DNA from: Gordionus sp. m RMFG-2023
Lineage: Eukaryota; Nematomorpha; Gordioida; Chordodea; Parachordodidae
NCBI RefSeq assembly: GCF_954871325.1
Contig: NC_088776.1
Span: 41,806,569-41,870,568, forward strand
Length of the DNA stretch: 64,000 bases
Direction of reading: 5' to 3'
The notes beneath the pieces were generated by a model. That model did not search any database, was not told the origin of the DNA, and saw only the letters and a list, made by a program, of their open reading frames with translations. The translations under genes were made by a program, and so were the position numbers. Shown here in pieces: positions 12,801-24,248 of this stretch; positions within the stretch are counted from its first letter, which is position 1; every line of letters starts with the position of its first letter.

Positions 12801-14087
12801 TAATAATATAATAGAATATTAATTAATTAGACATGATGCTTATTTTATAAAATAATATCTAAAAAATGATATATAATAAAATTTTGCAAAATGCTATGCT
12901 GGAGAACTAACATAAATTTAGCCTTACCTAGGCCAAAGAAACCTTTGTTTTGGTTAATTTGAGCGATTAGGTAAAAAGAAAAATTAACACATTTATATTA
13001 AATAAATTGATTATTTGACGGATTTAAATGGTGTTGAACACTCAAAACTACAACGGGGCCATAAAGTTAGAGCCAATATAAAGAAGTATAAATTAGATTA
13101 AAGAGATAGCATGAATAACATAAAGTGGAGAGAGATATTGAATGAGCTTACCACCAGAAAAGGTGAAAGCTAAAATGGGGAAAAAAAAACTCACTTCAAT
13201 TTTAAACAACATGCCCCAACCCATCAATTTTTCTAAAATAGATATTCCAACTTATTAAAACTATATATAATATTTGCTTTTAAATGTTATTGAGGAAATT
13301 TAAAATTTCAAAGTTACTTATAGGATATCATGTTTTGCCTTTAGAAAAATTCGAATTTAAAAATTAATATTTTGTGAATCACGAGGTAAAAAATTAACCA
13401 CCAGTAGTTAAGTATTTTTGGTAAAATAATATGGCACCATTCAAACCCAGTTTTATACCATATCAGCAGTCTCTTCTATTTATGTTAAGGTGGCGTCCCT
13501 TAACTCATCATTTAGGAGCTTTAAAAAACCAAAAAAAATTGACTCAGGTGTGTTTAAATTTAAATGCGGGCGTGCTAAACAGCACGCTTTTGACATTCCC
13601 TACCACGAGGCCACTGGTATTAAAAAATTATACAATATATTAATAATATATATTTCATAAGCATTAATAATTTGAAAAAAAAAAAGTAAAAATCATTTAG
13701 GTCAATTTATAAAAAAATTTATTTTAACAATTTTTTTCTGTCTCAAAAACGGACATAAATATTTTTAAAATTATATGTGACTTGAATATTTAATTGTTAA
13801 TATTTAAGAAAAAAATTGTACATAGTCATTGAAAGTAAACTAAACCCTACATTCAAGTTTCTCATTTTTTTAAAAAATTTTTTGTCAAGATCTTTATTAA
13901 AGCTTATTGTGAATGTTATAGCTTGAAAATAAAAACTTCTTTTTCAATATCATTATTATTTTGAATTTGAATAATCTTTGAATTTAATTATATAGAATCT
14001 AGTAGAAATCACTCTACCTTATTTTTGATTCAAAGAGAACATTTATTTACGATGACTAATTAGTTTAATTAATTCTTAAGCATCCAT
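9827..14087. other. AT-rich DNA without recognisable genes
   Basis: Only short random-looking open frames were seen. Two perfect gcgaattcgc palindromes 18 bp apart (10511-10520, 10539-10548) and a GC-richer patch at 10450-10960 stand out. Around 13431-13643 a short frame and a hairpin (gcgtgctaaacagcacgc) occur without a family match. Confidence 0.4.
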
Positions 14088-14422
14088 CAATGACATATAT
14101 AATACCCAGACTGACGATTCATTCATTAAAAGTGTACATCAATGCATATCAGCTGGAGACGCCTTTTTGGTTACACTAATCATTATTAAAATTTTAAACG
14201 AGAGCCTAATTTATTCCTATATCTGATGCAAACTTTATTAAAGAATTACTGGATCATCGAAATAATAAGGAAGCAAGTTATCAATTTAATAGTAATTTTT
14301 AACATGAGAATAATTACTATATGTGTTACCAAAATGGCGGGTCCAACTGATTTGCTTTTAACGACCCTTAAAAATGCATTTTAATGAATGAATCGTCAGT
14401 CTAGGTATTATATATGTCATTG
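14088..14422. mobile_element. MITE with ~45-bp terminal inverted repeats
   Basis: The left arm caatgacatatataatacc then agactgacgattcattc is repeated, inverted, at the right end with one or two changes. The interior is unique and non-coding. A TA lies just outside the agactgacg core on both sides, which would fit a Tc1/mariner-type origin, but the inverted repeat extends beyond it, so the class is uncertain. Confidence 0.6.
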
Positions 14423-14576
14423 GCGTCCATATAAAAATTATCATATAAAATATTATATATACTTCTAATTAGAAGCGTAAAAATTTTTTTTAGCCCATTG
14501 TTTGTAAAGAAATCTATATAAGAAAAATTTTCAACACACCAATAGCTATTATTTAGACATGTTAAAAAGTTTTATT

Positions 14577-15018
14577 TAGGTTGCGTCCATGTTAATTTCC
14601 AAATCGCTTGTATATGTTAGTGTTAATGGGTTATTTTTTCAACTTTAAAATTTTGAAAATCTGATTTTACCGGAAATGTCAGCGGTCATGTTTGAAATAC
14701 CTACCCTATAAATTTCAGACAATTTTTTCATGAACTTTTAAACTTAATATAATTTATATTAAATTTTCCATATATTTTTTATATAAATTAAAAATGATTC
14801 AAAGGTTAACAGCAAAATTGTCTACAATTCATAAGATAGGTATTCGAAACATGTCAGAAGTATTTACGGTAAAATCCGATTTTTAAATAAAAAATGATTA
14901 AAGTTGTAAAAATAACAAATTGCCGGAAAAAACAAATTGACGCTAACATATATATGTATATACAACATTGAAATTTATTCACCGAATAGTTGAAACGCTC
15001 CAATCAGGACGCAACCTC
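14577..15018. mobile_element. Foldback MITE, nearly full-length palindrome
   Basis: The left end taggttgcgtcc and right end ggacgcaacct are the outermost parts of inverted arms of roughly 200 bp each. The inner landmarks gattttaccgg…catgtttgaaatacctaccctat and its diverged complement near 14820-14880 pair across a short centre. No coding capacity. Confidence 0.65.
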
Positions 15019-15170
15019 AAAAGAGCTAGAAAAAACGTTTGAGTATCTTAGACATGTTGAGCGTACTTTTGTCTCTATCTCGCCACGTCACAGATGACAT
15101 AATATAAATGCGATTCAAGCTCATTTTTCTATTCAGAAAAATTATTATAAAATATTAAAGTAAAATCCCA

Positions 15171-15315
15171 TTTATATAACGTTCCTATTTTGGGTTCTGC
15201 TTTCGGGCCCCAGAAATCTTATAATCTACAGTCTACATGTTTCTAGTTTATAACTTCCCACTTTTTAATTAAATTTCTGGTGCCATAAGGAACGTTTATA
15301 AGAGGGATATGCTGT
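15171..15315. mobile_element. Small MITE with atccc…taacgttcc ends
   Basis: The left arm aaatcccatttatataacg and the right arm, reverse-complemented, atccctcttataaacgttcc form imperfect terminal inverted repeats around a short unique centre. Class not assigned. Confidence 0.45.
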
Positions 15316-16999
15316 ATTTATTATATATTTTTCAAATTTACTTTTATCTATTGAAATGATGAACGTTATATGGATCATTACTTTTATTAGAGGTTGGAAT
15401 AAAGACATTTTTTTTCAAATAAAAGTAAAAAAAAGGTTTAAAATATTAGCCAAAATATAAATCTAAATTTTTTTAAAAAAATTTGTAAAAAAAAATATTT
15501 GTGTAGTGAATTTTTATTCTTAAAAATATTATTTATGTTTTTTTTTCTTAAAATTGTTAGAATCATAAACAAAAATTTAAAAACATGATTTTCATGTCAT
15601 TAATGCATTTGGTACAATACATTATAAAATATATAGCTATTTTATTTTATGTTATATGAAGAGAAGTGAACAAAATATTTACACGAATAGTAAATTTGTT
15701 TTAAATTTTTTTTTGAAATCTAAAAAGGTAGTTTTATCACGTTCAATCACGTTTATAACATTTTCCAGTCCTCTTTTCCCTTGAATCCCATATTTTAAAT
15801 AGGGGCCTGCAATTGGGGAGTGTTTTATCCCTTTCGTCCATATATTAAAAGTTTAGATATTGGACGGGTGGGTTAAAAAATATTTTTAAAACAATGGGCA
15901 GGCAGATGAATTGAAAATATTTTTCGAGCTAAATGAACAAAACAGGCTTATAATTTATTTAAAAATAGCTATCAAAATGTTTTATTTTATATATAATATT
16001 TTATACAGCTTATAAATTTATCACAAATGACCATTAAAACAAACAATGTTATTAAAATCATATTTACATAAGAAATCTGCAATGGCAAATTTTTTGAAAA
16101 AAATTATAACGGGCTAGGCAACTAGAAAATTTTTTTAACGAGACGAGTCGAACCAGACAATTCATACATAAAAAATCAGCACAGGCCTCGTAAATATCTG
16201 ATTTTGAATTTTATTAATATTCTTTGAAATAACAATTAATAACAACAATGAGCTTATATCCTTTCATTTTATTAAATCTGCTTAACTTAACTAAATCTAT
16301 GTATAGAATTTAAAAAAATATTTCCCATTTTATAGAAAATTATTGGCCTCGGATATTTTGTATTTTAATTAATATGCTATTAGTACTATGAAAATTAATC
16401 ACAATATGCTTATTTCTTTGTCTTTTAAAAGCGATCTAACTAGAATACTAAATCTATAAATAATAGTTACAAATACACAATAACGATATCAAAACATAAT
16501 TGATTTATGAAACATTGTTATTAAAAAATTAGATAGCCATAGAATTAAGATACAAGAGCCTTAATTGACATTGAAGGAAAATTAGATATAGATAATTTAA
16601 AATATGATGGCCTGAAATTCGTTCCAGGAAATATAACGGGGCGAGTAAAACTTTTCATAATTTTACGGGTAGGGTTTTTTTTCGTAAAATTTTAAAAGGC
16701 AAAGCCGGGAAATTAGTAAAAAAAAAGTTATCGAGTTCTGACCAGCCGTATAAATATTTAAATAACGGCTTCATTTAAGAACATCAAAATTTTACATACA
16801 TCGTAATTTATAATCCGGACATAAATGTCCTAGTCAAAAATACCTTAGGATAAAAAGACACCAGACAAATATAACCATCTAATAAAAAGATTTAAATGCT
16901 TTAATGGGGGAATATTTTTTTTTAAATTAATTTATTTTAGACTTAGGTCTCAAGGGTAAAATAAATCAAATATTTGATAAATTTATGATAGTCTGGTAC
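15316..16999. other. AT-rich DNA with old repeat fragments
   Basis: No gene recognised. Isolated GC-bearing snippets at 15855-15905 (gggtgggtt…gggcaggcag), 16107-16190 and 16620-16745 resemble worn ends of the GC-terminus family seen at 9183, but boundaries cannot be set. Confidence 0.35.
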
Positions 17000-17895
17000 A
17001 ATCTTTGTTTTTTATATGTTCATATTATAATTTTATAATTTACCCTAACAATGATTAAATTTATTTTTAAATATATATTAATCTTAACCCTGTAACTGTG
17101 CTAAATTTACTAAATAATTGCTAAATTATATTAAGCCCAACCACAGTATCCTCGCGTGCATACACAAGGGATATCTCCGATGTATTCACCTTGCACCTAA
17201 CAACATATACCACCAGGATGCTTTTAAACATAAAATATTAAGTATTTATTTTAAAAATTTAACGATTAAATTTAATTAAATCTTTCTTTTAATATATTAA
17301 CCCTACCCCTGAGCTTGCTGCAATTTCTCTTACCTTCAGCTAACTGCTGCTGATAACTTGATTCAGAAAAAAAGATTCCTGAAAAATATATTGGCCCATA
17401 TAACTCATGAACAAGAGATAGTGGAGATGCCTTAACTTAGCTTATCGCCCATTATACCACTAGGTTGCTTTAAAATATTCATAAAAAATTTTATTTTAAA
17501 ATACGATTAAATTTTATTAAACTCCTTTTCAATTATGGATTAATCCTACCGCCTTATTCGTGCTGGCCAGCTACCATCTCTCTAAACATGCGCTACTTCA
17601 CGTGCGATTAGGTTCATAAAAGGGGGTCACATAAAATAAATCTTGCCGGAAAGAATTCATAAATATAGGATTGTTCAGCTACACCACTTGGATGCTTTAA
17701 AATATTAATTATTATTTGAGTATTTACTTTAAAAATGTAATGACCAATTTTAAACAAACCTTTTTTAAAATATATATTAACCCTACCCGTATATGTGCTT
17801 AATAGCTACTATATTTTGAATTCTTAGCTACCTGCTCATGTGGCTAAATTCAAAAAAGGGGTCCCAAAATATAATTCCCAACAAGAATTTAACAG
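17000..17895 (+). repeat. Tandem satellite, ~230-250-bp unit, about 3.5 copies
   Basis: The landmark taccac(c/t)aggatgctttaaa recurs near 17207, 17455 and 17681. Each time it is followed by an AT-rich stretch (attaaa…ttaacccta) and then a more variable GC-richer part. The first copy is partial. On the minus strand the landmark region contains a gtggtataatgg-like box that resembles a tRNA A box, so the unit may derive from a SINE; this is weak. Confidence 0.6.
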
Positions 17896-19245
17896 GAGAC
17901 CTTTCACTTAAATTTATATCCCTCAACCCAATAGTTTTTTTTGTCATTTACATTCATGAAGAAAAAAATTTTTTTTAAGCAGTAAAAGGATTATTGGATA
18001 ATAATTTTCGTTTATTTAACTCTTTTCACTTATGGAATAATAAAAATTAGTACCATTTGCTTCAAACTACTCCAAGAGGTTTTTAAAAACTCATCTACTA
18101 CCCAAAACTTTGTATTCAGTCCGAAAACATATTAAAAAATTTAGTTTACACATACTATCGATCTTAAACTAATTCCAAAGGTTTGGAATACGATTCCTAT
18201 TGCCTTAAACGTTTATCAGGACAAAAACCGATTTTTCAAAAATGGTTTACAATTTAAAAGCTCATTTGCGCCAACTTACTTTAAAATTATATTAAAATAA
18301 AATAATAATTCAAATTTACAAATAATTTTTTGGTTATAAACTAAATTAAGAACTATTCTTCTAATAAAGTATTTTCTCAATAAAGCTTCGACAATTTTCA
18401 ACGTTAAATTGGTAGACATTTTTATCAAAAAAATGATAATTCTTGATCATTCAAAGGTGGATGGATCTATTATCCTCATCATTTTCAGAAAATCAATAAT
18501 GAATGAGCAGTCTATGTTTATTAATCTTATGAGCGTAAGTAGCTCGATTAAAAGTATGTAAAATTTTTGGTTCACTGAAAAGAATGTCCGAGACAATAAG
18601 AAAAGGACAATAATGGCTCAATTATAACGAAATATCTGAAATTTTTAAAAGGGGAATTTTAAAATGTATAGTAGTTTTAATTTACTTTTGATGTATAAAT
18701 AAATTGGGATATTTTAACAGATATTTTTACATGGTGTCTTTTAACCCAAAAGTTTATATCCGTGAATAAACCTTTTTTATAGTATAAGTTCGAAATAATT
18801 GAGCATTTATTAAGGTTAATAAAATATTAGATAATGAATTAAAAATAGAAACCTATTATTTTTACAAAAATATTAATTTATATTTATAACATGAATAATG
18901 AATGATATTTATAAATTATTTTATATTTTAAACTCTACTAAAAAAATTATCCTTTATATTTAGTGGAGATCAACAATCAATGCCAAACCTTGGTCCAGGC
19001 CGTTCTTTGCCATCGGCCTTTTAACCATGGTGGTTTATTGCATTCTCTTTTTATTTGGTGCTCGCTACGATCTGTTGACAAACAATATTGAATTATTTCG
19101 ATTCAAATAAAACTGGTTATATCACCCATTTTTTAAAATATAAACTCAGCCTTAATCCATGTTAAATTAAGTCTTTTCATAAGGAAACAAAGTGTTTAAT
19201 ATTAAATAAGCTTCCAAAAATAATTGACCTAAGAAAACGATCCTT
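17896..19245. other. AT-rich DNA, no gene seen
   Basis: No supported gene, RNA or repeat. A GC-richer patch at 18965-19080 has no recognisable domain. Confidence 0.4.
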
Positions 19246-19250
19246 ATAAC
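19246..19250. repeat. Target-site duplication ATAAC, left copy
   Basis: The five bases ataac abut the 5' LTR. The same five bases, inverted as gttat, abut the displaced end of the 3' LTR at 31150-31154. Confidence 0.8.
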
Positions 19251-19720
19251 TGTTATATATATCGTTTTTTATGTAAAGTGTAGTCATTTTTATGATAAAT
19301 TGCAAAGTCATTTTTTGTTTGTGAAAAATTTTTTTTTTGAATTTATTTGCGCAGTCATTCTTTTAATATATTATTAAAAAGGATTTATATATAAATTGCT
19401 ATTTTTAGATTAATTATATTATTAATCAATTTATATTTATTTTGCAATAGATATGTATATATAGATAAAAAAATAAAATAAAAGGGAGTTGTCATTTTTT
19501 TTCAGATTTTTTTTATTTTTTTTGATTTCTCTTCTTGGAAAAATGTTTTGGAGAAAAATAAGGAATTGAAAGAAAAGTAAAAAGAATTTATTTTCTGTAA
19601 ATCCTTCATTAAGGTAAAAACAATATTTGATTAAAAATTAACAATTAAATATATATAATTAATAATTTTTGGAAATACAATTTAAAAATAAAAATAAAGA
19701 TCCTTGGTGTAAACATTACA
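19251..19720 (+). repeat. 5' LTR (470 bp, TG…CA)
   Basis: Begins tgttatatatatcg and ends aaacattaca, the canonical TG…CA. It matches 25636-25930 over its first ~290 bp and the reverse complement of 31155-31330 over its last ~175 bp. Confidence 0.9.
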
Positions 19721-19745
19721 TTGGTGGCCAAAAAAACTCGCGACC
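19721..19745 (+). promoter_or_regulatory. Putative primer-binding site
   Basis: Directly after the 5' LTR comes t then tggtggccaaaaaaactcg. A TGG one base inside the LTR is the usual start of a tRNA-complementary primer site. Which tRNA cannot be decided here. Confidence 0.5.
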
Positions 19746-19757
19746 TTCTGTGTGAAC

Positions 19758-20290
19758 AAGCGATTAAGAGTGTATTTACCTATTTGTTGGGCGGTTATAG
19801 TCAGCAAGAGTTAGTTAAGAGTGTATTTATTCATTTGTTGGGCGGTTATAGTCAGCAAGAGTTCAATTAGGAGTGTATTTCCCATTTGTTGGGCTGTTAT
19901 AGTCAGCAAGAGTCAATTAAGAGTGTATTTGCCCATTTGCTGGGCGTAGTCAGCAAGAGTTCAATTAAGAGTGTATTTACCCATTTGTTGGGCGGTTATA
20001 GTCAGCAAGAGTCAATTAAGAGTGTATTTGCCTATTTGCTGGGCGTATCAGCAAGAGTTCAATTAGGAGTGTATTTCCCATTTGTTGGGCAGTTATAGTC
20101 AGCAAGAGTCAATTAAGAGTGTATTTGCCCATTTGCTGGGCGTAGTCAGCAAGAGTTCAATTAAGAGTGTATTTACCCATTTGTTGGGCGGTTATAGTCA
20201 GCAAGAGTTAGTTAAGAGTTTAGTACCCATTTGTTGAGCAGGTTTCATTGAGAAAGCGATATTTAAGATTTTGTTTGCCCATTTGTTGGG
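19758..20290 (+). repeat. Minisatellite in retrotransposon leader, ~45-60-bp unit, ~9 copies
   Basis: The motif taagagtgtatttaccc…atttgttgggcggttatagtcagcaagagt is repeated head to tail about nine times, with variants gggcgtagtc, gggctgttat and gcccatttgc. It fills the space between the primer site and gag. Part of it is open in one frame (19886-20098), but the frame simply reads through the repeat and is not evidence of a protein. Confidence 0.85.
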
Positions 20291-20299
20291 TTTTAAGTA

Positions 20300-20575
20300 A
20301 AAGGACTAATTATACGGAAGTGCTGCCCAAATTTTTGCGAAAATAAACCTATTAGAAATTTGCGCAAATTTTTACTAAATAAGCCTAGTACACGGAAGTG
20401 CTGCCAAATTTTTGCAAATATAAATCTATTAGACAAATTTACTCAAAATTATAGTGATTAAGCCAGCTACACGGAAGTGCTGCCCAAATTTTAGCAAATA
20501 TAAAATTGTTAGACGAAATTTGCCAAAAATTGTAGTGAATAAAACAGTTACACGGAAGTGATGCCCAAATATTTT
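20300..20575 (+). repeat. Second leader repeat, ~75-85-bp unit, 4 copies
   Basis: Units begin acacggaagtg(c/a)tgccc and continue aaattttt-gcaaatataaa…ttag, at about 20313, 20391, 20469 and 20550. A different repeat from the one before it, also untranslated in appearance. Confidence 0.75.
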
Positions 20576-20737
20576 TAAACAGATATTTACAAGAATTTTG
20601 TCATCCATTGACCTATTAAGTGTGCATGTATATGTGCATCATTGGCTTATTTACGCTACTTATCATATCTTACTTGTTGACGTTACAAATAACCAAGATT
20701 TTTATTTTGAAATTAATCACAAATTTTTTATAACGCC

Positions 20738-21477
20738 GTGATGAAAAGTTTAAAATTTGTTAAATACTGGGAGGTGCAGTATAATATTTTTGGAGCGCTG
20801 GTTATATTATTAATATGGATATGTAGTTTAGTTTGGGGCAGGAGATTGAGAAGGAGTCGCAGCGTAAGGATTAATGGACAAACTTTGACCATTGATGGAC
20901 ATAATGGAGAGGAGGATATGATGGGTAAAGTTACTTGGTTACCAGTTCAAGAGTTAATTAAAGGGTGGACAAATAGCGATGTAAACAGTAATATATATGG
21001 TTCTGATAAACAAAGTTTCGGAAATAATCAAGTGTTGAGACCGTATAGAGAGCCGAGAGAAAATTCTCGGGGAAGGAGAGTAGAAATAAGACAAAATTTG
21101 GAATCTCGGGGAAGAGGGGTAATGAGTTGTTATAATTGTGGTAAACTCGGTTATATGCTCAGAGATTGCCGTGAGGGGAAATGTTTCGGTTGTAGAAAAT
21201 TAGGACATATAGCCCCTTATTGTCCGTTTGGGTAAACAAGAGAGATTAAAATGTGCGGGTTGTGGTAGGTTTGGGCATAACAAGGAGGAATGTAATGCGA
21301 ACAATTACAATAACAAAAGTGGTTTCCCACAGTCCGAATGCTTTAAATGTGACGACTATTGAGCGGGAGAGAATGGAAGAGGGGTGGGCAGTTAATGTTA
21401 AAGAGTTGGAGGAGAAAAATATAGAGTGTTTTCGATGCCGAAAGGGTGGGCATGTGGCGAGGGATTGTGAGAATTTG
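20738..21477 (+). pseudogene. gag: Gag of the Ty3/gypsy element, with CCHC zinc knuckles
   Basis: The frame at 20738-21235 (165 aa) opens with a hydrophobic stretch (FGALVILLIWICSLVWG), has an Arg-rich middle, and ends in two knuckles: CYNCGKLGYMLRDC, where the usual His is Tyr, and CFGCRKLGHIAPYC. After a frameshift two more follow: CAGCGRFGHNKEEC at about 21255 and CFRCRKGGHVARDC ending near 21470. Nucleocapsid knuckles bind the element's RNA during packaging. The part before the knuckles is short for a Gag, so the capsid region may be lost or replaced by the leader repeats. Not intact. Confidence 0.8.
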
Positions 21478-21599
21478 TGACTATATGATAGTGAAAAAAT
21501 GGCAGTAGAGGTCGGGGCGAGACGGTTAAGAGGGGCAGAGGAGGGATTTAATCAGCGAAAAACAAATAAGAAGGAATGCGTAAATATGTTAAAGAAGGG

Positions 21600-21925
21600 A
21601 TAGTAAATATGCTACAAGAGGGGATAGTACATGATCCTTGTCCTAGAGTAATGATAAATTTGGGGGGAAGAATGGTTTCCATGTTATTTGATACATGACC
21701 TGCCATTTCGGTAATTGGATATAGTGGATATCAAAGTATTTGGCTTTGGGAAAGGATGGAGAATGAGGGTTTGGGAATAAGGCAGTTTAATGGAACCTTG
21801 TTGGCAGCCATGGGTAGGGTAGAGATAGGGGCGACATCGGAGGAAAGGGTAAAAATATTAGATTTATGGATTATTATTCGGACTATAGAAGCGGTGATGG
21901 GGTTGGGATTGGATCACTAGAATTG
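21600..21925 (+). pseudogene. Retropepsin-like protease region, stop in active site
   Basis: The frame from 21609 reads PRVMINLGGRMVSMLFDT, then a TGA stop, then PAISVIG. Hydrophobic-hydrophobic-Asp-Thr-Gly is the aspartyl-protease signature, so the stop replaces the glycine of the catalytic loop. Downstream residues (…VEIGATSEERVKILDLWIII…) fit the rest of the fold. The protease would have to dimerise and cleave the polyprotein; as it stands it is dead. Confidence 0.6.
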
Positions 21926-21985
21926 GTCCATGGTATAGTTTTTGGGGAGTATTTTCATGGTGGGGAATATTTATACCAATAACGA

Positions 21986-22590
21986 GTGAGGAAGACATTG
22001 AGAGAGAATGTGTTGCCTGGAATTGAGACCATGTTGAATGAGGGAACCATCGGAAATCTTCCTAGGAGCGAAACTAGGAGCGATAATTTAAGGAGCGAAA
22101 CAAGGAGAAATAACTCTAGGAGCGAAACCAGGAGCGATAATTTAAGAAACGAAACAAGGAAGAAATTCCAAGAGCGAAAGAAGGAGCGTTAATTCAAGGA
22201 GCGATAATTCAAGGAGCGAAACAAGTCAAAATAAGTCAAGGAGCGATAATTTAAGGAGTGAACTAAGGAAAAATAATTCCAGTGGGGTAACAAAGAGCGA
22301 TAATTCAAGGAGTGGAATAAGTGAAAATAATTCGAGATGCAAAATAAAGGGAGGTAATGATAGAACGGAAATAAAAGAGAATAACTCTAAGGGCGAAATA
22401 GGGAAGAAGAATCCTAAAGGTAAAATAGGGGAAAGAAATTCCGCGGGAGAAGCAGGAAATAATGATTCAAGAGAAGAAGTAGGTAAAAATTACCCGGGGC
22501 ATGTTGAAACCGCTAAGAGGGGTCGTGATATTATAAGGAGGGAGGAGGAAGGAAAGGTGAAGGAAAGGAAGGAGGAATCACAGCAAGAAA
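21986..22590 (+). repeat. Low-complexity charged linker between protease and RT
   Basis: A 12-15-bp motif, (a)aggagcgaaac / aggagcgataattta, repeats imperfectly from 22060 to about 22340 and then degenerates into gaa/aag-rich DNA. In the 21986-22192 frame it reads RSETRSDNLRSETRRNN and so on. Such long Arg/Glu/Ser-rich linkers are not standard between protease and RT. Confidence 0.7.
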
Positions 22591-22787
22591 ATTGAGAAGT
22601 GATGAATACCATCACGCAAGAAAATCGAGAATTGATGTATACAAAGACGAAAGAAAATCGGGAGGTAATGAAGGAAGGAACAATGCCCAGGGAAGAAGAG
22701 TTGATAACTAAAGAAGACGAGGGAAGAAAATTGGCTATGACCCGAGTGCAAGAAGGAGTACGGAGATTAGTACTTATCGAGAAATTT

Positions 22788-23645
22788 TCAACGAAGACTT
22801 GGGATGGCTCAGAGATTATGAAGTAGACATTAAATTAAAGGATGGTTGCGTTTCGAAGTTTTGTGCGTTACGGAGGATACCGTTTGAATGGAGAAAGGAA
22901 GTGGAATTGGAGTTGGATCAATGGGTACGGAAAGTTATCTATGTTCGGTGGAATACAGTGAATTGGCTACTCCGTTAGTGCCTGTGAAGAAAGCCAATGG
23001 GAAACTTCTTTTATGCGCAGATTTTCGAGTTACAGTAAATCCGTGGGTAGTGGAGGTTAAATATCCCTTGTCGAGAATTGAAGAAATACTGGCTAGTAAA
23101 AGGAAGTGTTTATTTTTCAAAAGTGGATTTCTCTAATGCATATCTGCAACTACGGGTAAGGCCGGAGGTAAGGAAGTTATTAACGATTACTACGCCGAAA
23201 CGATTGTTTGCGTTTTGTAGATTACCATTTGGACTTAGTGTTTTAGCTCCCATTTTTCAGCGTACGATGGCTGCGGTTTTCCAGGGAATGGAGGGAGTTT
23301 TCTACTATATGGATGATGTCTTGGTGACGGGGAGAAATCCCGAAAAACATGAACAGAGATTGGAGTAAGTATTTAGAAGAATCAACGAAAAAGGTTTGAG
23401 AGCCAGCGGAGAGAAAAGTGTGTTGGGGGTTACCAAAGTGACTTATCTGGGGCATAAGATCACAGGGAAGGAGGTGCGGCCTGTGGACAGAAATATGACC
23501 GGAATTAATAGTATGATAAGACCCAGTAATAAAGCAGAGATACGGGCATTTTTGGGGATGGTAAATTATTATCATCGGTTCGTGGAAGGATTTGCTCAAA
23601 TAGCAGCGCACTTATATCAATTATTAATGAAAGGAAGAAAATTTG
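22788..23645 (+). pseudogene. pol: Reverse transcriptase of the Ty3/gypsy element
   Basis: Palm and finger motifs appear in order. FNEDLGWLRDYEVDIKLKDG and ALRRIPFEWRKEVELELDQW mark the N-terminal part (22790-22915). YSELATPLVPVKKANGKLLL and CADFR follow at 22960-23030, then KVDFSNAYLQL and LPFGLSVLAPIFQRTM, then the catalytic YMDDVLV near 23310. The last part, TYLGHKITGKEVRP and AEIRAFLGMVNYYHRFVEGF, is at 23440-23600. Frameshifts near 22830, 23095 and 23370 divide it among frames. The catalytic YMDD is intact but no continuous protein is possible. Confidence 0.9.
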
Positions 23646-24248
23646 ATTGGACAAATGAATAAGGAGTCCTTCAAAGAATTAAAAGGTCGAATAGGAAAGG
23701 AACCCGTTTTAGTGTGTTTTAACAATGAATTGGAGGTGATATTGGCGGTGGTTGTGTCTAATAAAGGTGTAGGAGGAGCGCTGTTGCATTCTATTGATGG
23801 GGTAGAGAGGCCGGTGTTATTTTTTTCAAGAATTTTTAGAGCGGCAGAGACCAGGTGTTCAGTGATTGAGCAAGAAGCATTGGCCGTTATTTTCGGGTTA
23901 ACGAAGTGCCGTGAATATCTGATTGGGCGCAGATTTATTATTTACACAGATCATAAGCTGTTGGTGCATCTATTTAGGAAGGACAACAAAGAACTAATGC
24001 TGTCGCCTAGGCTGCAGAGATGGCTATTGCTCGTGGGCAGTTTTGATATCCAAGTGAAATATCGACGAGGGAGGGAAAATTATTTACCGGACATTTTATC
24101 CAGATGCGGGGCTGGGGAAGATTTAGGGGAGAAAGAACAAGAGGAACGGGAGGAAGAAAATGAACAAGGACTGATTCGGACTATGGCGGGAGTATCTAGA
24201 GGCGGGCCAGTAACTTGGGAAGAGATTAAGGGTGACTTTGAAAGATAA
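23643..24248 (+). pseudogene. pol: RNase H domain of the Ty3/gypsy element
   Basis: A 201-residue open frame continues pol after a frameshift. VVVSNKGVGGALLHSIDG carries the first region, where an Asp is usual in place of VSN. SVIEQEALAVIFGLTKCREY has the catalytic Glu, and FIIYTDHKLLVHLF has the third acidic residue. It ends RGRENYLPDILSRCG, the usual junction into the integrase linker. The domain degrades the RNA template strand. The first acidic position appears altered (S rather than D), which I read as decay. Confidence 0.88.

Noticed and set aside
19886-20098. 70-codon open frame through the leader minisatellite
   Set aside because: It is only the tandem repeat read in one frame. Neighbouring units break it and it has no composition of a real protein.
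23243-23611. Minus-strand frame inside pol
   Set aside because: Opposite-strand shadow of the reverse transcriptase.
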